Shown here piece by piece: positions 20,646 through 29,291 of a stretch of 64,000 bases of DNA (the stretch's first letter is position 1; the number at the start of each line of letters is the position of its first letter). Made by a program: the position numbers and the translations under genes. The stretch covers positions 558,001 to 622,000 of the forward strand of contig NZ_CP033897.1 in the NCBI RefSeq assembly GCF_003813985.1, given 5' to 3'. The notes under the pieces are model-generated. The model worked only from the letters and a program-made list of their open reading frames with translations, was not told where the DNA came from and searched no databases. The stretch comes from Corynebacterium gerontici. GTDB taxonomy: Bacteria; Actinomycetota; Actinomycetes; Mycobacteriales; Mycobacteriaceae.

Positions 20646-21148
20646 TGCGGGTTTACCTTCCAGCGACGTTCTCGATGTTGAAAGCGCTTGCAGTCGATGG
20701 CGAGATGCCAGTGCGTTCTGGCTATGGTTTCGCTGTTACTCCTGCTCTGCGTGAGTTTTATACAGCGGGTGATGAAGAAGAGATTGCTCATTCTGCTTTC
20801 GAGGACGCCGCGCTGGCTTCGATTCGCCTGCTGGCGATTGGCGAGGAGCAATTTCCGCACCGTCGCGTGGTGGTGTCCGTAGACGTGGATGACGCTGTCG
20901 TGGATCTGCAGCCGGAGATGGGGGAGTCTGTGCTGAAACTCGATCCGGCGCTGATTCGTTTCGATCAGGTGGCCGCGATTCATGTCGATACCGAGGCGAA
21001 CGAGGAATACACCGCCAAGGCCATCGAGGTGATCGATGAGGCTGATCTGGGTCAGGAAGATGCTGAGCTGTGCGTGGGGGACGCTCTGGATCAGTTCATG
21101 GCCTGGTATGACCCCAGTGAACTCTCAGCCTTGGTGGAATTGCTCTAA
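20645..21148 (+). CDS. DUF6912 family protein
   Basis: A 167-residue acidic cytoplasmic protein of the actinobacterial family typified by Rv3231c. It begins with the family pattern MRVYLPATFSMLKAL and contains ARIRL-type SIRLLAIGEEQFPHRRVVVSVDVDD. The C-terminus is DALDQFMAWYDPSELSALVELL. GTG start overlapping the HAD gene stop indicates coupling. It precedes the ferredoxin reductase-desaturase operon, as in mycobacteria. No biochemical role is known to me. Confidence 0.75.
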   Translation: MRVYLPATFSMLKALAVDGEMPVRSGYGFAVTPALREFYTAGDEEEIAHSAFEDAALASIRLLAIGEEQFPHRRVVVSVDVDDAVVDLQPEMGESVLKLDPALIRFDQVAAIHVDTEANEEYTAKAIEVIDEADLGQEDAELCVGDALDQFMAWYDPSELSALVELL

Positions 21149-21154
21149 AAGTCA

Positions 21155-21183
21155 TTGACATCTTTGTTACGCGAGCGTAAGTT
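21155..21183 (+). promoter_or_regulatory. Desaturase operon promoter with palindromic operator in the spacer
   Basis: Consensus -35 TTGACA (21155-21160), a 17-base spacer, and -10 TAAGTT (21178-21183). The spacer and -10 contain TTACGC-GA-GCGTAA (21167-21180), a perfect 6-bp-arm inverted repeat, and a weaker one TTAC(N6)GTAA follows at 21182-21195. A repressor bound here would block RNA polymerase. TetR-type acyl-CoA sensors control similar reductase/desaturase operons (DesT in Pseudomonas), so a TetR protein is a fair guess. Confidence 0.7.
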
Positions 21184-21228
21184 ACGGGCAAGTAATAATT
21201 TCGCTTGCAAAGCAAAGGTGTTGATCGA

Positions 21229-22287
21229 GTGTCTGCAGCACACACCCCAGACAAACTCAAAAGGGTACGCGGCCTACTCAAGCGCTTTACCACCCCTTTG
21301 CTGCCGGATGACTATTCGGCAGTCCTGAACCCACTGTGGTCCACACGCGAGCTGCGGGGCAGCATCTCCGAAGTCCGGCGCCACGGCGACGTGGTACTCA
21401 TCGACATCACACCGGGCTGGGGAGTACCCACCGACTTCCGCCCCGGACAGTACCTGGGCATCGGTGTCGAGATTGACGGGCGATTCGTGTGGAGAAGCTA
21501 CTCACTCACCAACGCCCCAACCTCCGAGCGCGGACGCTTTTCCATCGCAGTGAAGGCTGTGGAGAAAGGCAAGCTCTCCAATCACCTCGTTGGCAATGCG
21601 GCTGCTGGCACCCCAATCCGCATCGCGGCCCCCGCGGGCGACTTTCACCTCAGCGATCCGGTACCGCCGCGCTTGGCATTCATCACCGCCGGAACTGGTA
21701 TCACCCCCGTAATCGGCATGTTGCGCGGCATGAAGGAACGCGGTGACTTCCAGCGCAGCGACGTTGTCCTGCACCATTCAGTACGCACGCTCGACGATCA
21801 CGTCTTCGCAGAGGTGCTCGACGCGTTCTCCGAAGATCTACGCATTATCCTGCGCCAAACCGGCACCGAAGGCAGGGCCAGTACCGAAGATATTGAGGCA
21901 CTCGTCCCCGATCTTGCCCAGCGTGCGGTGTACGCCTGCGGCCCTGCCTCCATGCTTGAGCAGTGGCAGCAGTGGGCCGGTGAGAACGTGGAGTTGCACA
22001 CTGAAGCTTTTTCGCTCGACCGCAGCAGCGATGCGGAGGGCGGGCGCATTGAGTTTTCCACCGGTCAAAGCATCGAGGTTGATGGCGGCACCACCATTCT
22101 CGAGGCAGGGGAGAAGGCCGGTGCACCCATGCCATTTGGGTGCCGAATGGGAATCTGCCACACCTGCGTGCGCCAGCTCGGCGCCGGGGAGGTCGTGGAC
22201 TTGGCCACCGGAGAAACGCATGAATCCGGCGAAAGAATCCGCACCTGCGTGTCCGTACCCAAGGGCGACATCCACATCGAGTCCTAA
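21229..22287 (+). CDS. Ferredoxin reductase / 2Fe-2S flavoprotein, desaturase electron donor
   Basis: Delivers electrons from NADPH to the adjacent desaturase (Rv3230c-type). 352 residues from GTG 21229, 10 bases after AAAGG. An FAD-binding barrel has RSYSLTNAP near residue 90, then a nicotinamide domain with TAGTGITPVIGMLR and YACGPASML, and a C-terminal plant-type ferredoxin domain with cysteines in FGCRMGICHTC and a later RTCVS, the CxxxxCxxC...C pattern. The desaturase gene starts 36 bases on. The palindromic promoter suggests control by membrane lipid state. Confidence 0.9.
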   Translation: MSAAHTPDKLKRVRGLLKRFTTPLLPDDYSAVLNPLWSTRELRGSISEVRRHGDVVLIDITPGWGVPTDFRPGQYLGIGVEIDGRFVWRSYSLTNAPTSERGRFSIAVKAVEKGKLSNHLVGNAAAGTPIRIAAPAGDFHLSDPVPPRLAFITAGTGITPVIGMLRGMKERGDFQRSDVVLHHSVRTLDDHVFAEVLDAFSEDLRIILRQTGTEGRASTEDIEALVPDLAQRAVYACGPASMLEQWQQWAGENVELHTEAFSLDRSSDAEGGRIEFSTGQSIEVDGGTTILEAGEKAGAPMPFGCRMGICHTCVRQLGAGEVVDLATGETHESGERIRTCVSVPKGDIHIES

Positions 22288-22322
22288 ATACCCACCGAAT
22301 TTTCACCCCAAGGAGCCCCACC

Positions 22323-23549
22323 GTGGCAATTGACAATATTCAAGCATATTCCCACCTCAGCGACGAAGACATTCAGGAAATTGGGCGCAGGCTCGACGCG
22401 ATCAAGTCCGAAGTGATGGAGGATCTGGGCGAAAAAGACGCAAACTACATTCGCAACCTCATTCGCTTTCAGCGCACCCTCGAAGTTGCGGGCAGAGGCG
22501 TGCTGCTTTTTAGTGGCAAGAAACCGGCCTGGCTTGCTGGAACAGCGCTGCTGTCACTGTCAAAGATCCTGGAGAACCTAGAGATCGGCCACAATGTTCT
22601 GCATGGTCAATGGGATTGGATGAACGATCCAGTGATTCACTCCACCACCTGGGAGTGGGATCTGGTGTGCCCCTCCTCGCAGTGGATGCACTCGCACAAT
22701 TACATTCACCACACCTACACCAACGTCCTGGGCATGGATCATGATGTGGGATACGGCATCCTGCGCGTGACTCGCGATCGCACCTGGACTCCCTTGCATG
22801 CCTTCCAGCCTGCGGTGAACACGGTGCTCGCCAGCCTGTTTCAGTGGGCAGTGGGATACTATGACGTAGAGTTGGGCAAATTCTTTGCCGGCCGGAAGTC
22901 CTGGGAGGAAACACAAGAGAAGTTCTGGGAAACCACCAAGAAAGCCGGCCGTCAAACTGGTAGGGATTACCTGCTGTTCCCCGCGCTTTCGGGCCCCAAT
23001 TTCCTGCATACGCTCAGCGCCAACGCCACCGCGAACTTTGTGCGTTCCCTCTGGGCCTATGCCGTAATTTTCTGTGGACACTTCCCAGACGAAGCGGAAA
23101 CGTTCACCAAAGAGCAATTCAAGAACGAAGATCATAACCAGTGGTACCTGCGCCAAATGCTGGGCTCTGCAAACTTCTCTGGCGGCAAGATCCTCACCGT
23201 GCTTTCCGGCAATCTCAATTACCAGATTGAGCACCACCTTTTCCCCGACATGCCCTCGAATCGCCTCGCCGAGGTCGGGCGCAAGGTGCAGGCGTTGTGT
23301 ACTGAGTTCGACTTGCCCTACAACGTTGACAGCTTCCCGCGGCAGTTGGCGAAAGTGCAACGCACCTTGCTTAAGCTCACCCTGCCAAATAAGTATCTCC
23401 GCTCTAGCCCTGACAACGCCCCCGAGGTGCGCTCCAATCGCGCATTTGAACCTATCGAGCATCAACTGTGGATTGGCGCCAAGCACGGTGTGCGCAAAGG
23501 CTTACGCACAGGGCTCAAGCTGCTGAAGGAACTACGCAGGCACCACTAG
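22323..23549 (+). CDS. Membrane fatty acid desaturase, acyl-CoA type (DesA3-like)
   Basis: Di-iron membrane desaturase of 408 residues that would introduce a double bond into acyl chains using electrons from the upstream reductase. Three histidine boxes are visible: HNVLHGQWDW near residue 93, HSHNYIHH near 125, and QIEHHLFP near 302. Hydrophobic segments lie between them. The GTG start has AAGGAG 7 bases upstream. In mycobacteria DesA3 makes oleoyl-CoA from stearoyl-CoA; regiospecificity here is inferred. Its stop overlaps the rsgA stop (CTAG). Confidence 0.9.
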   Translation: MAIDNIQAYSHLSDEDIQEIGRRLDAIKSEVMEDLGEKDANYIRNLIRFQRTLEVAGRGVLLFSGKKPAWLAGTALLSLSKILENLEIGHNVLHGQWDWMNDPVIHSTTWEWDLVCPSSQWMHSHNYIHHTYTNVLGMDHDVGYGILRVTRDRTWTPLHAFQPAVNTVLASLFQWAVGYYDVELGKFFAGRKSWEETQEKFWETTKKAGRQTGRDYLLFPALSGPNFLHTLSANATANFVRSLWAYAVIFCGHFPDEAETFTKEQFKNEDHNQWYLRQMLGSANFSGGKILTVLSGNLNYQIEHHLFPDMPSNRLAEVGRKVQALCTEFDLPYNVDSFPRQLAKVQRTLLKLTLPNKYLRSSPDNAPEVRSNRAFEPIEHQLWIGAKHGVRKGLRTGLKLLKELRRHH

Positions 23550-24535
23550 TAGGTGTCATTGGAGCGCAGTGCTTCTAGTAACTTTCGAACCGCCTGGACC
23601 CGGCGCCCCGTGGGGGAGTCGGGTTCAAACGCGTCGAGGGCGCATTGCGGATCGGCGGGAGGCCCGATGTGGGTGCAGCCACGAGGGCACCCTTCGACGG
23701 CTTCGCGCAGGTCGTCGAAAACCTCTACGACAGTATCGGCGTCAACATGGGCAAGACCGAAGGAGCGGATGCCGGGGGTATCGACAATCCAACCGCCTTG
23801 CTCCAACTCCAGCGCGACTGCCTGGGTGGAGGTGTGACGGCCCTTGCCAACACCGGACACTTCTCCCGTTTCGCGTTGTGCATCGGGGATCAGGCGATTC
23901 ACAAGCGTGGATTTGCCCACGCCAGAATGTCCGATCAGCGCGGTGATGCTGCCGCGGGTCCGTTCCAGGACTGGTTCGAGTGGATCGTCGACGCCGCAGA
24001 GCAATACCGGCACGTTGAGCGCTTCGAATTCCGCAGCGAAGGCAGAAGGATCCGCAAGATCCGATTTCGTTAATCCGATAATCGGCTGCAGGTTCCCCAC
24101 GAACGCTGCCACGAGCGCGCGCTCAATGAAGCCCGCGCGCGGCTCTGGGTCTGCCACGGCTGAAATGATGAGCAGTTGTTGCGCATTGGCCACCACGATG
24201 CGCTCATACGGATCCGTGTCATCGGCGGTGCGTCTGAGTACGGATGTGCGCTCGGCGAGTTTTACAATTCGCGCCAGCGATCCGGGACGCCCCGAAGTAT
24301 CGCCCACGATACCTACGCGATCACCCACTTCAACGGGGGTGCGGCCCATTTCCCGCGCTCTCATACACACCACCGGCTGATGCTGGCCGTCGAGTACTAC
24401 GCCCCAACGGCCGCGATCTTTGGTCACCACCATGCCGAACTCTGCGTCTTTGTGTTGCGGACGATCTTTAGTGCGCGGCCTGGACCCCTTGCCGGGACGT
24501 ACCCTGACGTCACTTTCATCCCATCGGCGTGCCAC
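23546..24535 (-). CDS. rsgA: Ribosome small subunit-dependent GTPase RsgA
   Basis: Late 30S assembly checkpoint GTPase. 329 residues with an OB-fold N-terminal domain and a circularly permuted GTPase: G4 TKSDL near residue 157 comes before G1 GHSGVGKSTLVNRLIP near 203 and G3 DTPGIRSFG. A zinc subdomain follows (C-x4-C-x-H type: GCPRGCTH, then C in DPQCAL). GTG start directly follows the aroA stop (TAAGTG), with GGTGAGCG as ribosome site, so it is coupled to aroA. Confidence 0.94.
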   Translation of the reverse strand: MARRWDESDVRVRPGKGSRPRTKDRPQHKDAEFGMVVTKDRGRWGVVLDGQHQPVVCMRAREMGRTPVEVGDRVGIVGDTSGRPGSLARIVKLAERTSVLRRTADDTDPYERIVVANAQQLLIISAVADPEPRAGFIERALVAAFVGNLQPIIGLTKSDLADPSAFAAEFEALNVPVLLCGVDDPLEPVLERTRGSITALIGHSGVGKSTLVNRLIPDAQRETGEVSGVGKGRHTSTQAVALELEQGGWIVDTPGIRSFGLAHVDADTVVEVFDDLREAVEGCPRGCTHIGPPADPQCALDAFEPDSPTGRRVQAVRKLLEALRSNDTY

Positions 24536-25804
24536 TTAGCGCTCACCACCGCTGATCATGTCTTGCCACATGGCATCAAAATTCGGAAGCGTTTTGGAGG
24601 TCGTCTCAATATTTTCCACCTCAACGTCGGGCACGCGCAGCCCGATGATGGCACCAGCGGTGGCCATGCGGTGGTCTGCGTATGAGTGCCAGGTGCCGCC
24701 GTGAAGTGGCGCGGGGGAGATGAGCAGGGCGTCGGCAAGCTCTTCGCACTGGCCTCCGAGTCGCTGAATTTCAGTGGCAAGGGCAGCGAGGCGGTCGGTT
24801 TCGTGGCCTCGAAGGTGTGCGATGTTGTGCAGGCGGCTTGGAGTGTGTGCCAAGGCGGCGAGGGCTGCGACGGTGGGGGTGAGCTCGCCGATGTCACCCA
24901 TGTCCCAATCCACGCCTTGCAATTGTCCGTTTTCGGGGCCACGCACCGTCACGGCATCGTCGTCTCTTCCTACTTCGCAGCCCATGGATTCTAAGATGGG
25001 AAGGATCTGGTTTCCGGGCTGGGTGGTGTTGGCTGGCCAGCGGGGGATGCGGACTTCGCCGCCGCACACCGCAGCCGCCGCCATAAAGGGCGTGGCATTA
25101 GAGAGATCGGGTTCGATGTCCCAATCTATAGCGTGAATTGGGCCGGGCTCCACTACCCACTCATGTTCCGATGGCTGAGCGACCGCCACACCGGCGGTGC
25201 GCAGCATATCTAGGGTCATATCGATGTGTGGCGTACTCGGCAGGGTGGCACCGGTGTGGCGAATGTGGATGCCTTCAGAAAAACGCGCGGCGGAGAGCAA
25301 CAGGCCCGAGACGAATTGCGAGGAGGCCGAGGCATCAATCTCAACCTTGCCGCCACGCGGAGCCCCCGCACCGCGCACACGGAAGGGGAGTCGATCGCCT
25401 TCGACGTCCACGCCCAAGGCACGCAGAGCGTCCAGCATGGTGTTCATCGGGCGGGCATGTGCTTGCTCGTCGCCGTCGAAAAGCACCTCGCCCTGAGCCA
25501 GCGCTGCCACGGGCGGAACGAAGCGCATCACAGTCCCAGCCAGGCCACAATCCACTGCCGCGGCGCGAAAAGGTGCTGGCTCCACACGAATGTGATCACC
25601 GAGCGTGATGCTGGTGCCCATCGAAGATAAAGCCGCTGCCATGAGGTCAGAATCGCGACTGCGCAAAGCACCACGGATCGTCGACGGCCCATCGGCCAAG
25701 GCGGCAAGCACGAGTGCCCGGTTGGTGATCGACTTTGATCCTGGCACTTCTACTGTGGCGTGTATGGGCTTTTCGACGTTCGGTGCGCTCCAAAACTTCG
25801 GCAT
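24536..25804 (-). CDS. aroA: 3-phosphoshikimate 1-carboxyvinyltransferase (EPSP synthase)
   Basis: Shikimate-pathway enzyme joining phosphoenolpyruvate to shikimate-3-phosphate. 422 residues with [20 protein letters not shown] (the glyphosate-region Lys and Ser) near residue 20, a glycine-rich [11 protein letters not shown] near residue 90, [11 protein letters not shown] near 120, and the C-terminal [12 protein letters not shown] and SYADHRMA segments. The ATG is 19 bases from the divergent SRAP gene, so the two promoters must overlap the opposite coding starts. Copies of the recurrent CGTCGAAAAGC word lie inside it at 25474 and 25768. Confidence 0.94.
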   Translation of the reverse strand: MPKFWSAPNVEKPIHATVEVPGSKSITNRALVLAALADGPSTIRGALRSRDSDLMAAALSSMGTSITLGDHIRVEPAPFRAAAVDCGLAGTVMRFVPPVAALAQGEVLFDGDEQAHARPMNTMLDALRALGVDVEGDRLPFRVRGAGAPRGGKVEIDASASSQFVSGLLLSAARFSEGIHIRHTGATLPSTPHIDMTLDMLRTAGVAVAQPSEHEWVVEPGPIHAIDWDIEPDLSNATPFMAAAAVCGGEVRIPRWPANTTQPGNQILPILESMGCEVGRDDDAVTVRGPENGQLQGVDWDMGDIGELTPTVAALAALAHTPSRLHNIAHLRGHETDRLAALATEIQRLGGQCEELADALLISPAPLHGGTWHSYADHRMATAGAIIGLRVPDVEVENIETTSKTLPNFDAMWQDMISGGER

Positions 25805-25822
25805 TGTTCCATAATAAAGGCT

Positions 25823-26476
25823 ATGTGTGGACGCTTTGTACTCTTCACCACCGAGGACGCCCTGATTGAGGCCACCCTAGATACCACCGACTTTGCCAAG
25901 GTGCAGGCTCCGGCGGGGCTGCCGCGCGCCCGATATAACATTGCGCCCACCACCCCCATTCCGATACTCCGGGCGATCGACGCCACCGAAGCCAGCATTG
26001 CACCCGCACGGTGGGGGCTGTTTCCACACTGGAAGCGCGATGATTCCGGTCCGCCACTGTTCAATGCTCGTGCGGAAACCGTGTCCGAAAAGCCCAGTTT
26101 CCGCAGCGCCTTCAAGACGCAGCGCTGCGCTATCCCCATGGATGGGTACTACGAGTGGCATCAGAAGCAACCGCAGTGGATTCGCACTGGATCGCTGATC
26201 TGGGTAGCTGGATTGTGGGATACCGGCCTTGACATGCTCAGTGCCACCATGATCACCACCGGTGCGCAAGCCCCGCTGGATCAAGTCCATCACCGGATGC
26301 CGCGCTTTCTGCAAAGCGAAGAAATCTCTCAGTGGCTGATGGGGACGGCGGAGGAAGCCGCCGAGTTGCTCGCACCGGGAAGCACGGAAGGATTCCAAAT
26401 CACACCGGCTGATCCGGCCGTCGGTAATGTCCGCAATGACTACCCAGAGCTGATTTCCTCAGCCTCGCTGTTCTAA
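25823..26476 (+). CDS. SRAP-domain abasic-site peptidase (YedK/HMCES family)
   Basis: Forms a protective covalent link with abasic sites in single-stranded DNA through Cys2 after Met removal. The protein starts MCGRFVLF with the catalytic Cys at position 2, fixing the ATG at 25823. Further signature parts are RYNIAPT, the WGLFP loop, [17 protein letters not shown] with the active-site Glu, and VHHRMPRFL with the catalytic His. 217 residues, normal size. It is divergent from aroA and its stop overlaps ybaK (CTAA). Confidence 0.93.
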   Translation: MCGRFVLFTTEDALIEATLDTTDFAKVQAPAGLPRARYNIAPTTPIPILRAIDATEASIAPARWGLFPHWKRDDSGPPLFNARAETVSEKPSFRSAFKTQRCAIPMDGYYEWHQKQPQWIRTGSLIWVAGLWDTGLDMLSATMITTGAQAPLDQVHHRMPRFLQSEEISQWLMGTAEEAAELLAPGSTEGFQITPADPAVGNVRNDYPELISSASLF

Positions 26477-26964
26477 GCCTGGATATCAGCAACGCGGGCG
26501 TCCAGCAGCGCCTGAAGATCAGTGGGAGAAAGCGCGATGTCGAGCCCCCGACGCCCACCTGAGACAAAAATCTGCTGATGTTCAAAAGCGCTGGCGTCAA
26601 TGACCGTGTTGAGCTTACGCTTCTGCCCTAGAGGGGAAATGCCTCCAGGAACATAACCGGTACTCACGCTCGCGTGATGCGGATCGGCCATCTCAGCCTT
26701 CTTTGCACCCAGTGCCTTCGCTGCGGCCTTGAGATTGAGCTTCGCAGAAACCGGAACACAAGCCACGGCAAGTTGTGAACCCTGCCGCGTGGCAAGTTGC
26801 ATGACCAGGGTTTTGAATACTTGCTCCGAGGGCACCTGAAGCGCCTCTGCTGCGTGTTTTCCGAAGTGGTCTTCTCCCGGCTCAAACGTATGTACACGGA
26901 AATTGACCCCGACGTCCTTCAAAGCCTGAATCGCCGGTGTGGGAGCTGCCTGCTGTTTGGTCAT
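26473..26964 (-). CDS. ybaK: Cys-tRNA(Pro)/Cys-tRNA(Cys) deacylase YbaK/EbsC type
   Basis: Editing-domain protein that clears Cys misacylated onto tRNA(Pro). 163 residues from ATG 26964, starting MTKQQAAPTPAIQAL. Family landmarks: VFKTLVM containing the key Lys, VPVSAKLNLKAAAKALG, GYVPGGISPLGQKRKL and the C-terminal IFVSGGRRGLDIALSP. Its start is 54 bases from the sigH GTG on the other strand, so they share a short divergent promoter region. Confidence 0.92.
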   Translation of the reverse strand: MTKQQAAPTPAIQALKDVGVNFRVHTFEPGEDHFGKHAAEALQVPSEQVFKTLVMQLATRQGSQLAVACVPVSAKLNLKAAAKALGAKKAEMADPHHASVSTGYVPGGISPLGQKRKLNTVIDASAFEHQQIFVSGGRRGLDIALSPTDLQALLDARVADIQA

Positions 26965-27017
26965 AGGTTTAGCTAAGCACCTACACTTGGGGCAACGCGA
27001 ACACGTAAGGGAGAACT

Positions 27018-27614
27018 GTGGCGGAACACGGCAATGAGCTCCAGCAGCGCTTTGAAGCAGAAGCGCTGCCACTGCTTGACCAACTCTATGGTGGTGCGCT
27101 TCGCATGACCCGGAATCCGGCCGATGCGGAGGACTTGGTGCAAGAGACGTACATTAAGGCGTTCCAGGCTTTTGACAGTTTCAAGCCTGGCACCAACCTC
27201 AAGGCGTGGCTGTACCGCATCATGACGAACACTTACATCAACTCCTACCGCAAGAAGCAGCGGCAGCCTGTGCAATCTTCCACCGACGATATGAGCGATC
27301 ATCAAATCTTCGCCACGTCCTCCCATGACTCCACTGGCCTTGAATCAGCAGAGCTCGCGGCGTTGAAGAATCTTCCGAATAAGCAAATCGCCGAGGCGAT
27401 GAATGACCTTTCGGAGGAATATCGGATGGTGGTGTATTACGCAGACGTGGAAGGGCTGGCGTATAAGGAAATCGCCGAAATCATGGGTACACCACTGGGA
27501 ACCGTCATGAGCCGATTGCACCGGGGAAGAAAACAACTGCGTGAAGCGTTGAAGGACGTAGCCGCAGAACACGGCATTGGAATGACCGGCGCGCAGGAAA
27601 AGGGAGCGAAGTAA
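27018..27614 (+). CDS. sigH: ECF sigma factor SigH
   Basis: Stress (thiol-oxidative and heat) sigma factor. 198 residues. Region 2 includes [33 protein letters not shown] and the -10 recognition helix [22 protein letters not shown]. Region 4 has [43 protein letters not shown] start follows AAGGGAGAA. A TACACT hexamer at 26982-26987 is a possible -10. rshA begins directly after its stop, the normal SigH/anti-sigma arrangement. Confidence 0.95.
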   Translation: MAEHGNELQQRFEAEALPLLDQLYGGALRMTRNPADAEDLVQETYIKAFQAFDSFKPGTNLKAWLYRIMTNTYINSYRKKQRQPVQSSTDDMSDHQIFATSSHDSTGLESAELAALKNLPNKQIAEAMNDLSEEYRMVVYYADVEGLAYKEIAEIMGTPLGTVMSRLHRGRKQLREALKDVAAEHGIGMTGAQEKGAK

Positions 27615-27869
27615 ATGGACGGCATGCACAAAGACTGCAATTGCGCAGACATTCACGCCTCAATGTTCGCGCTGGTAGATAACGAACTCGATGAGGTGGA
27701 TTGCCAGCGCCTCCGGATGCACCTGGAGCGATGCCCGCGCTGCGCCGAGCGTGTGGCCGCTGAAACGGAGCTCAGGGCACTGTTGCGTCGGTGCTGCTGT
27801 GGGCCGGCACCTCAGCATCTGCGCCAGAAGATCACCTACTCCATTCGAGTGGAGCGCCGTAACTTTTAG
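27615..27869 (+). CDS. rshA: Mycothiol-system zinc anti-sigma factor RshA
   Basis: Redox-sensitive ZAS protein that holds SigH inactive until its thiols are oxidised. 84 residues. The zinc site HLERCPRC (HxxxCxxC) lies near residues 37-44, with an upstream His in CADIHASMF. An extra run of three cysteines (RRCCCGP) follows near residues 58-63. The ATG directly abuts the sigH stop with AAGGGAG at 8 bases, so synthesis is matched to SigH. Confidence 0.92.
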   Translation: MDGMHKDCNCADIHASMFALVDNELDEVDCQRLRMHLERCPRCAERVAAETELRALLRRCCCGPAPQHLRQKITYSIRVERRNF

Positions 27870-27885
27870 CGTACGAGACAGCGCA

Positions 27886-27932
27886 ATGCCCCCGGTGAGA
27901 GTTCATCTCGAGTGATGACTCGCCGGGGGCAT
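27886..27932. terminator. Terminator between rshA and bL37
   Basis: ATGCCCCCGG (27886-27895) pairs with CCGGGGGCAT (27923-27932); further pairing GAG/CTC lies inside. It sits between convergent genes. No long T-run is visible, so efficiency is uncertain. Confidence 0.65.
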
Positions 27933-27961
27933 ATGCCGCGCTTATCGCTGTCAGGCGGTGC

Positions 27962-28036
27962 CTAAGCGTTTGGGCGCTTTCCGTGGTTAGCGCCCTTCTT
28001 GCGACGATCCTTGCGCTTGCGTCCACGCTTGCTCAT
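27962..28036 (-). CDS. Ribosomal protein bL37 (24 residues)
   Basis: A 24-codon gene: MSKRGRKRKDRR, then KKGANHGKRPNA. It is strongly basic and almost identical in pattern to the mycobacterial 50S protein bL37 (AURKAIP1/COX24-like), which also ends ANHGKRPNA. AAAGGA lies 8 bases before the ATG. The gene is short enough to be missed by most gene callers. It is found between sigH-rshA and whiB1 here. The protein would sit in the large subunit, as seen in M. smegmatis ribosome structures. Confidence 0.88.
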   Translation of the reverse strand: MSKRGRKRKDRRKKGANHGKRPNA

Positions 28037-28170
28037 GGTGCACATCCTTTGCGTTGTCCTGCGGTAAAAAGTAACAGCTCCCCAGTCTAGCGCTTGTTGT
28101 AGTCGGTGCAGAAATTGCAAAATCCACTGCTACTTGAAGCAAGGCGGTGGATGGATGTGATGCAGAGAGC

Positions 28171-28428
28171 CTAAGCGCTCACACGAGCGCGTCGCCCGCG
28201 GTTCTTGCGGCGCTTGAGTGCGCGGCGCTCATCTTCGCTCATCCCGCCCCACACGCCAGCATCTTGGCCCGTTTCCAGAGCCCATGCCAGGCACTGTGAG
28301 GTGACGGGGCAGCGGTTGCAAACAACCTTTGCGGCAGCAACCTGTGCGAGTGCGGGACCGGAATTGCCTACGGGGAAGAAGAGCTCTGGGTCTTCGTCGC
28401 GGCAAACGGCTTCGTGGCGCCAATCCAT
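28171..28428 (-). CDS. whcE: WhiB1-type regulator (WhcE)
   Basis: Iron-sulfur WhiB protein of 85 residues from ATG 28428, which has AAGGAG 8 bases upstream. Cluster cysteines C9, C37, C40 and C46, then GVWGG (58-62) and a very basic tail (RRALKRRKNRGRRARVSA). WhiB1 orthologues bind the SigA region 4 and react with nitric oxide; C. glutamicum whcE acts in oxidative and heat stress. Its location next to sigH-rshA matches that locus. The leader upstream is long and structured. Confidence 0.93.
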   Translation of the reverse strand: MDWRHEAVCRDEDPELFFPVGNSGPALAQVAAAKVVCNRCPVTSQCLAWALETGQDAGVWGGMSEDERRALKRRKNRGRRARVSA

Positions 28429-28517
28429 GTGAATTTCTCCTTGGGTGATAGCAGTGTTGTGCACTCTAGGTGGGCTCCGGGTGTGGAGCGGCGCTTCTGG
28501 CACCTGCCTGTGGGCAC

Positions 28518-28536
28518 AAAAAAGCGGCGAAGCCGC
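28518..28536 (-). terminator. Rho-independent terminator or attenuator on the whcE strand
   Basis: Read leftward, GCGGC-TTC-GCCGC is followed at once by six T residues, the classic terminator pattern. It lies about 90 bases upstream of the whcE start codon with no gene behind it, so it would end either a small RNA or a premature whcE leader transcript. Confidence 0.75.
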
Positions 28537-28639
28537 AGGTTGCCCTAGAGTTTCGGGGCGAGAGTAGTAGGTGGGCTCGCCTCAAGTACCCAGAAAGCAT
28601 GACATGTCAGATGGCGCTTGACTAGAGCTAGCGCCAAAA

Positions 28640-28655
28640 AGTGTGTAACCTCACA
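28640..28655. promoter_or_regulatory. Possible GlxR (CRP-family) binding site
   Basis: AGTGTGTAACCTCACA compared with TGTGA-N6-TCACA: one half (TCACA) is perfect and the other has two mismatches. It is about 210 bases upstream of whcE. The M. tuberculosis whiB1 promoter is CRP-controlled, which makes the site plausible. Confidence 0.35.
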
Positions 28656-28830
28656 GAAACTTTCAGGGATGTTGTGCGACGCTTTGTCGGATTTTCTCGA
28701 CCCTCACCCGTGGGCGCCCGTATGAACTGTGCTTTTGTTGAAGAAATAAGAGGCACGTTGTTTTATAGGGGTCAAATCAGGGGTGATCCTGGGGTGGGGA
28801 AGTGTGGTCGGTGGGAGATAGGTGTCGCGC

Positions 28831-28836
28831 TAGACT
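28831..28836 (+). promoter_or_regulatory. -10 element TAGACT, near-leaderless start
   Basis: TAGACT ends 8 bases before the GTG at 28845. No Shine-Dalgarno sequence precedes that GTG, so the transcript is probably leaderless. Confidence 0.5.
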
Positions 28837-28844
28837 GGACGATT

Positions 28845-29291
28845 GTGACTGCAGCAAATTCACCCCACAATCCCAAGCCCACTGTCCCAGCTCAGGTGCG
28901 CAGCGCCGCCGTAATTGCCGCCGCTCAATCCTTCATCGGGCTCGGCTATGCAGTGGTGCTCATCGTGCGGGGCATGCTTGGCTACCGTGATGCCGCCATT
29001 GTGTATCAGTCAGACGATGCAAATACGGCGGTAGGGTTTGGCACCGCGATTTTCTTCATCCTCGTGTTCGGTGCCGTGATCCTTGGTGCCTGGCGCATGA
29101 GCCAAGGCCATCGTTGGGGGCGTGGACCAGTGATGATGCTGGAACTTCTGCTCGTTCCCATCACCATCTACATGTTCAAAGCCGGTGCTTGGATGTTGGG
29201 GGCTCTCACCGGGATTTCCGCCCTGATGGGGCTGGCGATGCTCTTTTCCGCCCCGGCCGTTGCATGGGCCTCTGAGCGCTTCCGCAACTAA
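28845..29291 (+). CDS. Four-helix integral membrane protein, unknown function
   Basis: A 148-residue membrane protein starting at GTG 28845. Four hydrophobic helices are clear: around SAAVIAAAQSFIGLGYAVVL, AIFFILVFGAVILGAW, VMMLELLLVPITIYMF, and MLGALTGISALMGLAMLF. The N-terminal 20 residues are polar and Pro-rich. No transport or catalytic motif is visible. Gene order resembles that of small actinobacterial membrane proteins near whiB1. Its stop overlaps that of the opposing beta-propeller-like protein (CTAA). Confidence 0.7.
   Translation: MTAANSPHNPKPTVPAQVRSAAVIAAAQSFIGLGYAVVLIVRGMLGYRDAAIVYQSDDANTAVGFGTAIFFILVFGAVILGAWRMSQGHRWGRGPVMMLELLLVPITIYMFKAGAWMLGALTGISALMGLAMLFSAPAVAWASERFRN

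Larger units (their letters stand above)
28429..28844. other. 416-bp gene-free divergent control region of whcE and a membrane-protein gene
   Basis: No convincing coding frame on either strand. It holds, left to right, the whcE ribosome site, a minus-strand terminator-like hairpin (28518-28536), a second inverted repeat TGGCGCT/AGCGCCA (28612-28636), a GlxR/CRP-like half-matched site (28640-28655) and a TAGACT -10 for the rightward gene (28831-28836). Confidence 0.6.
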
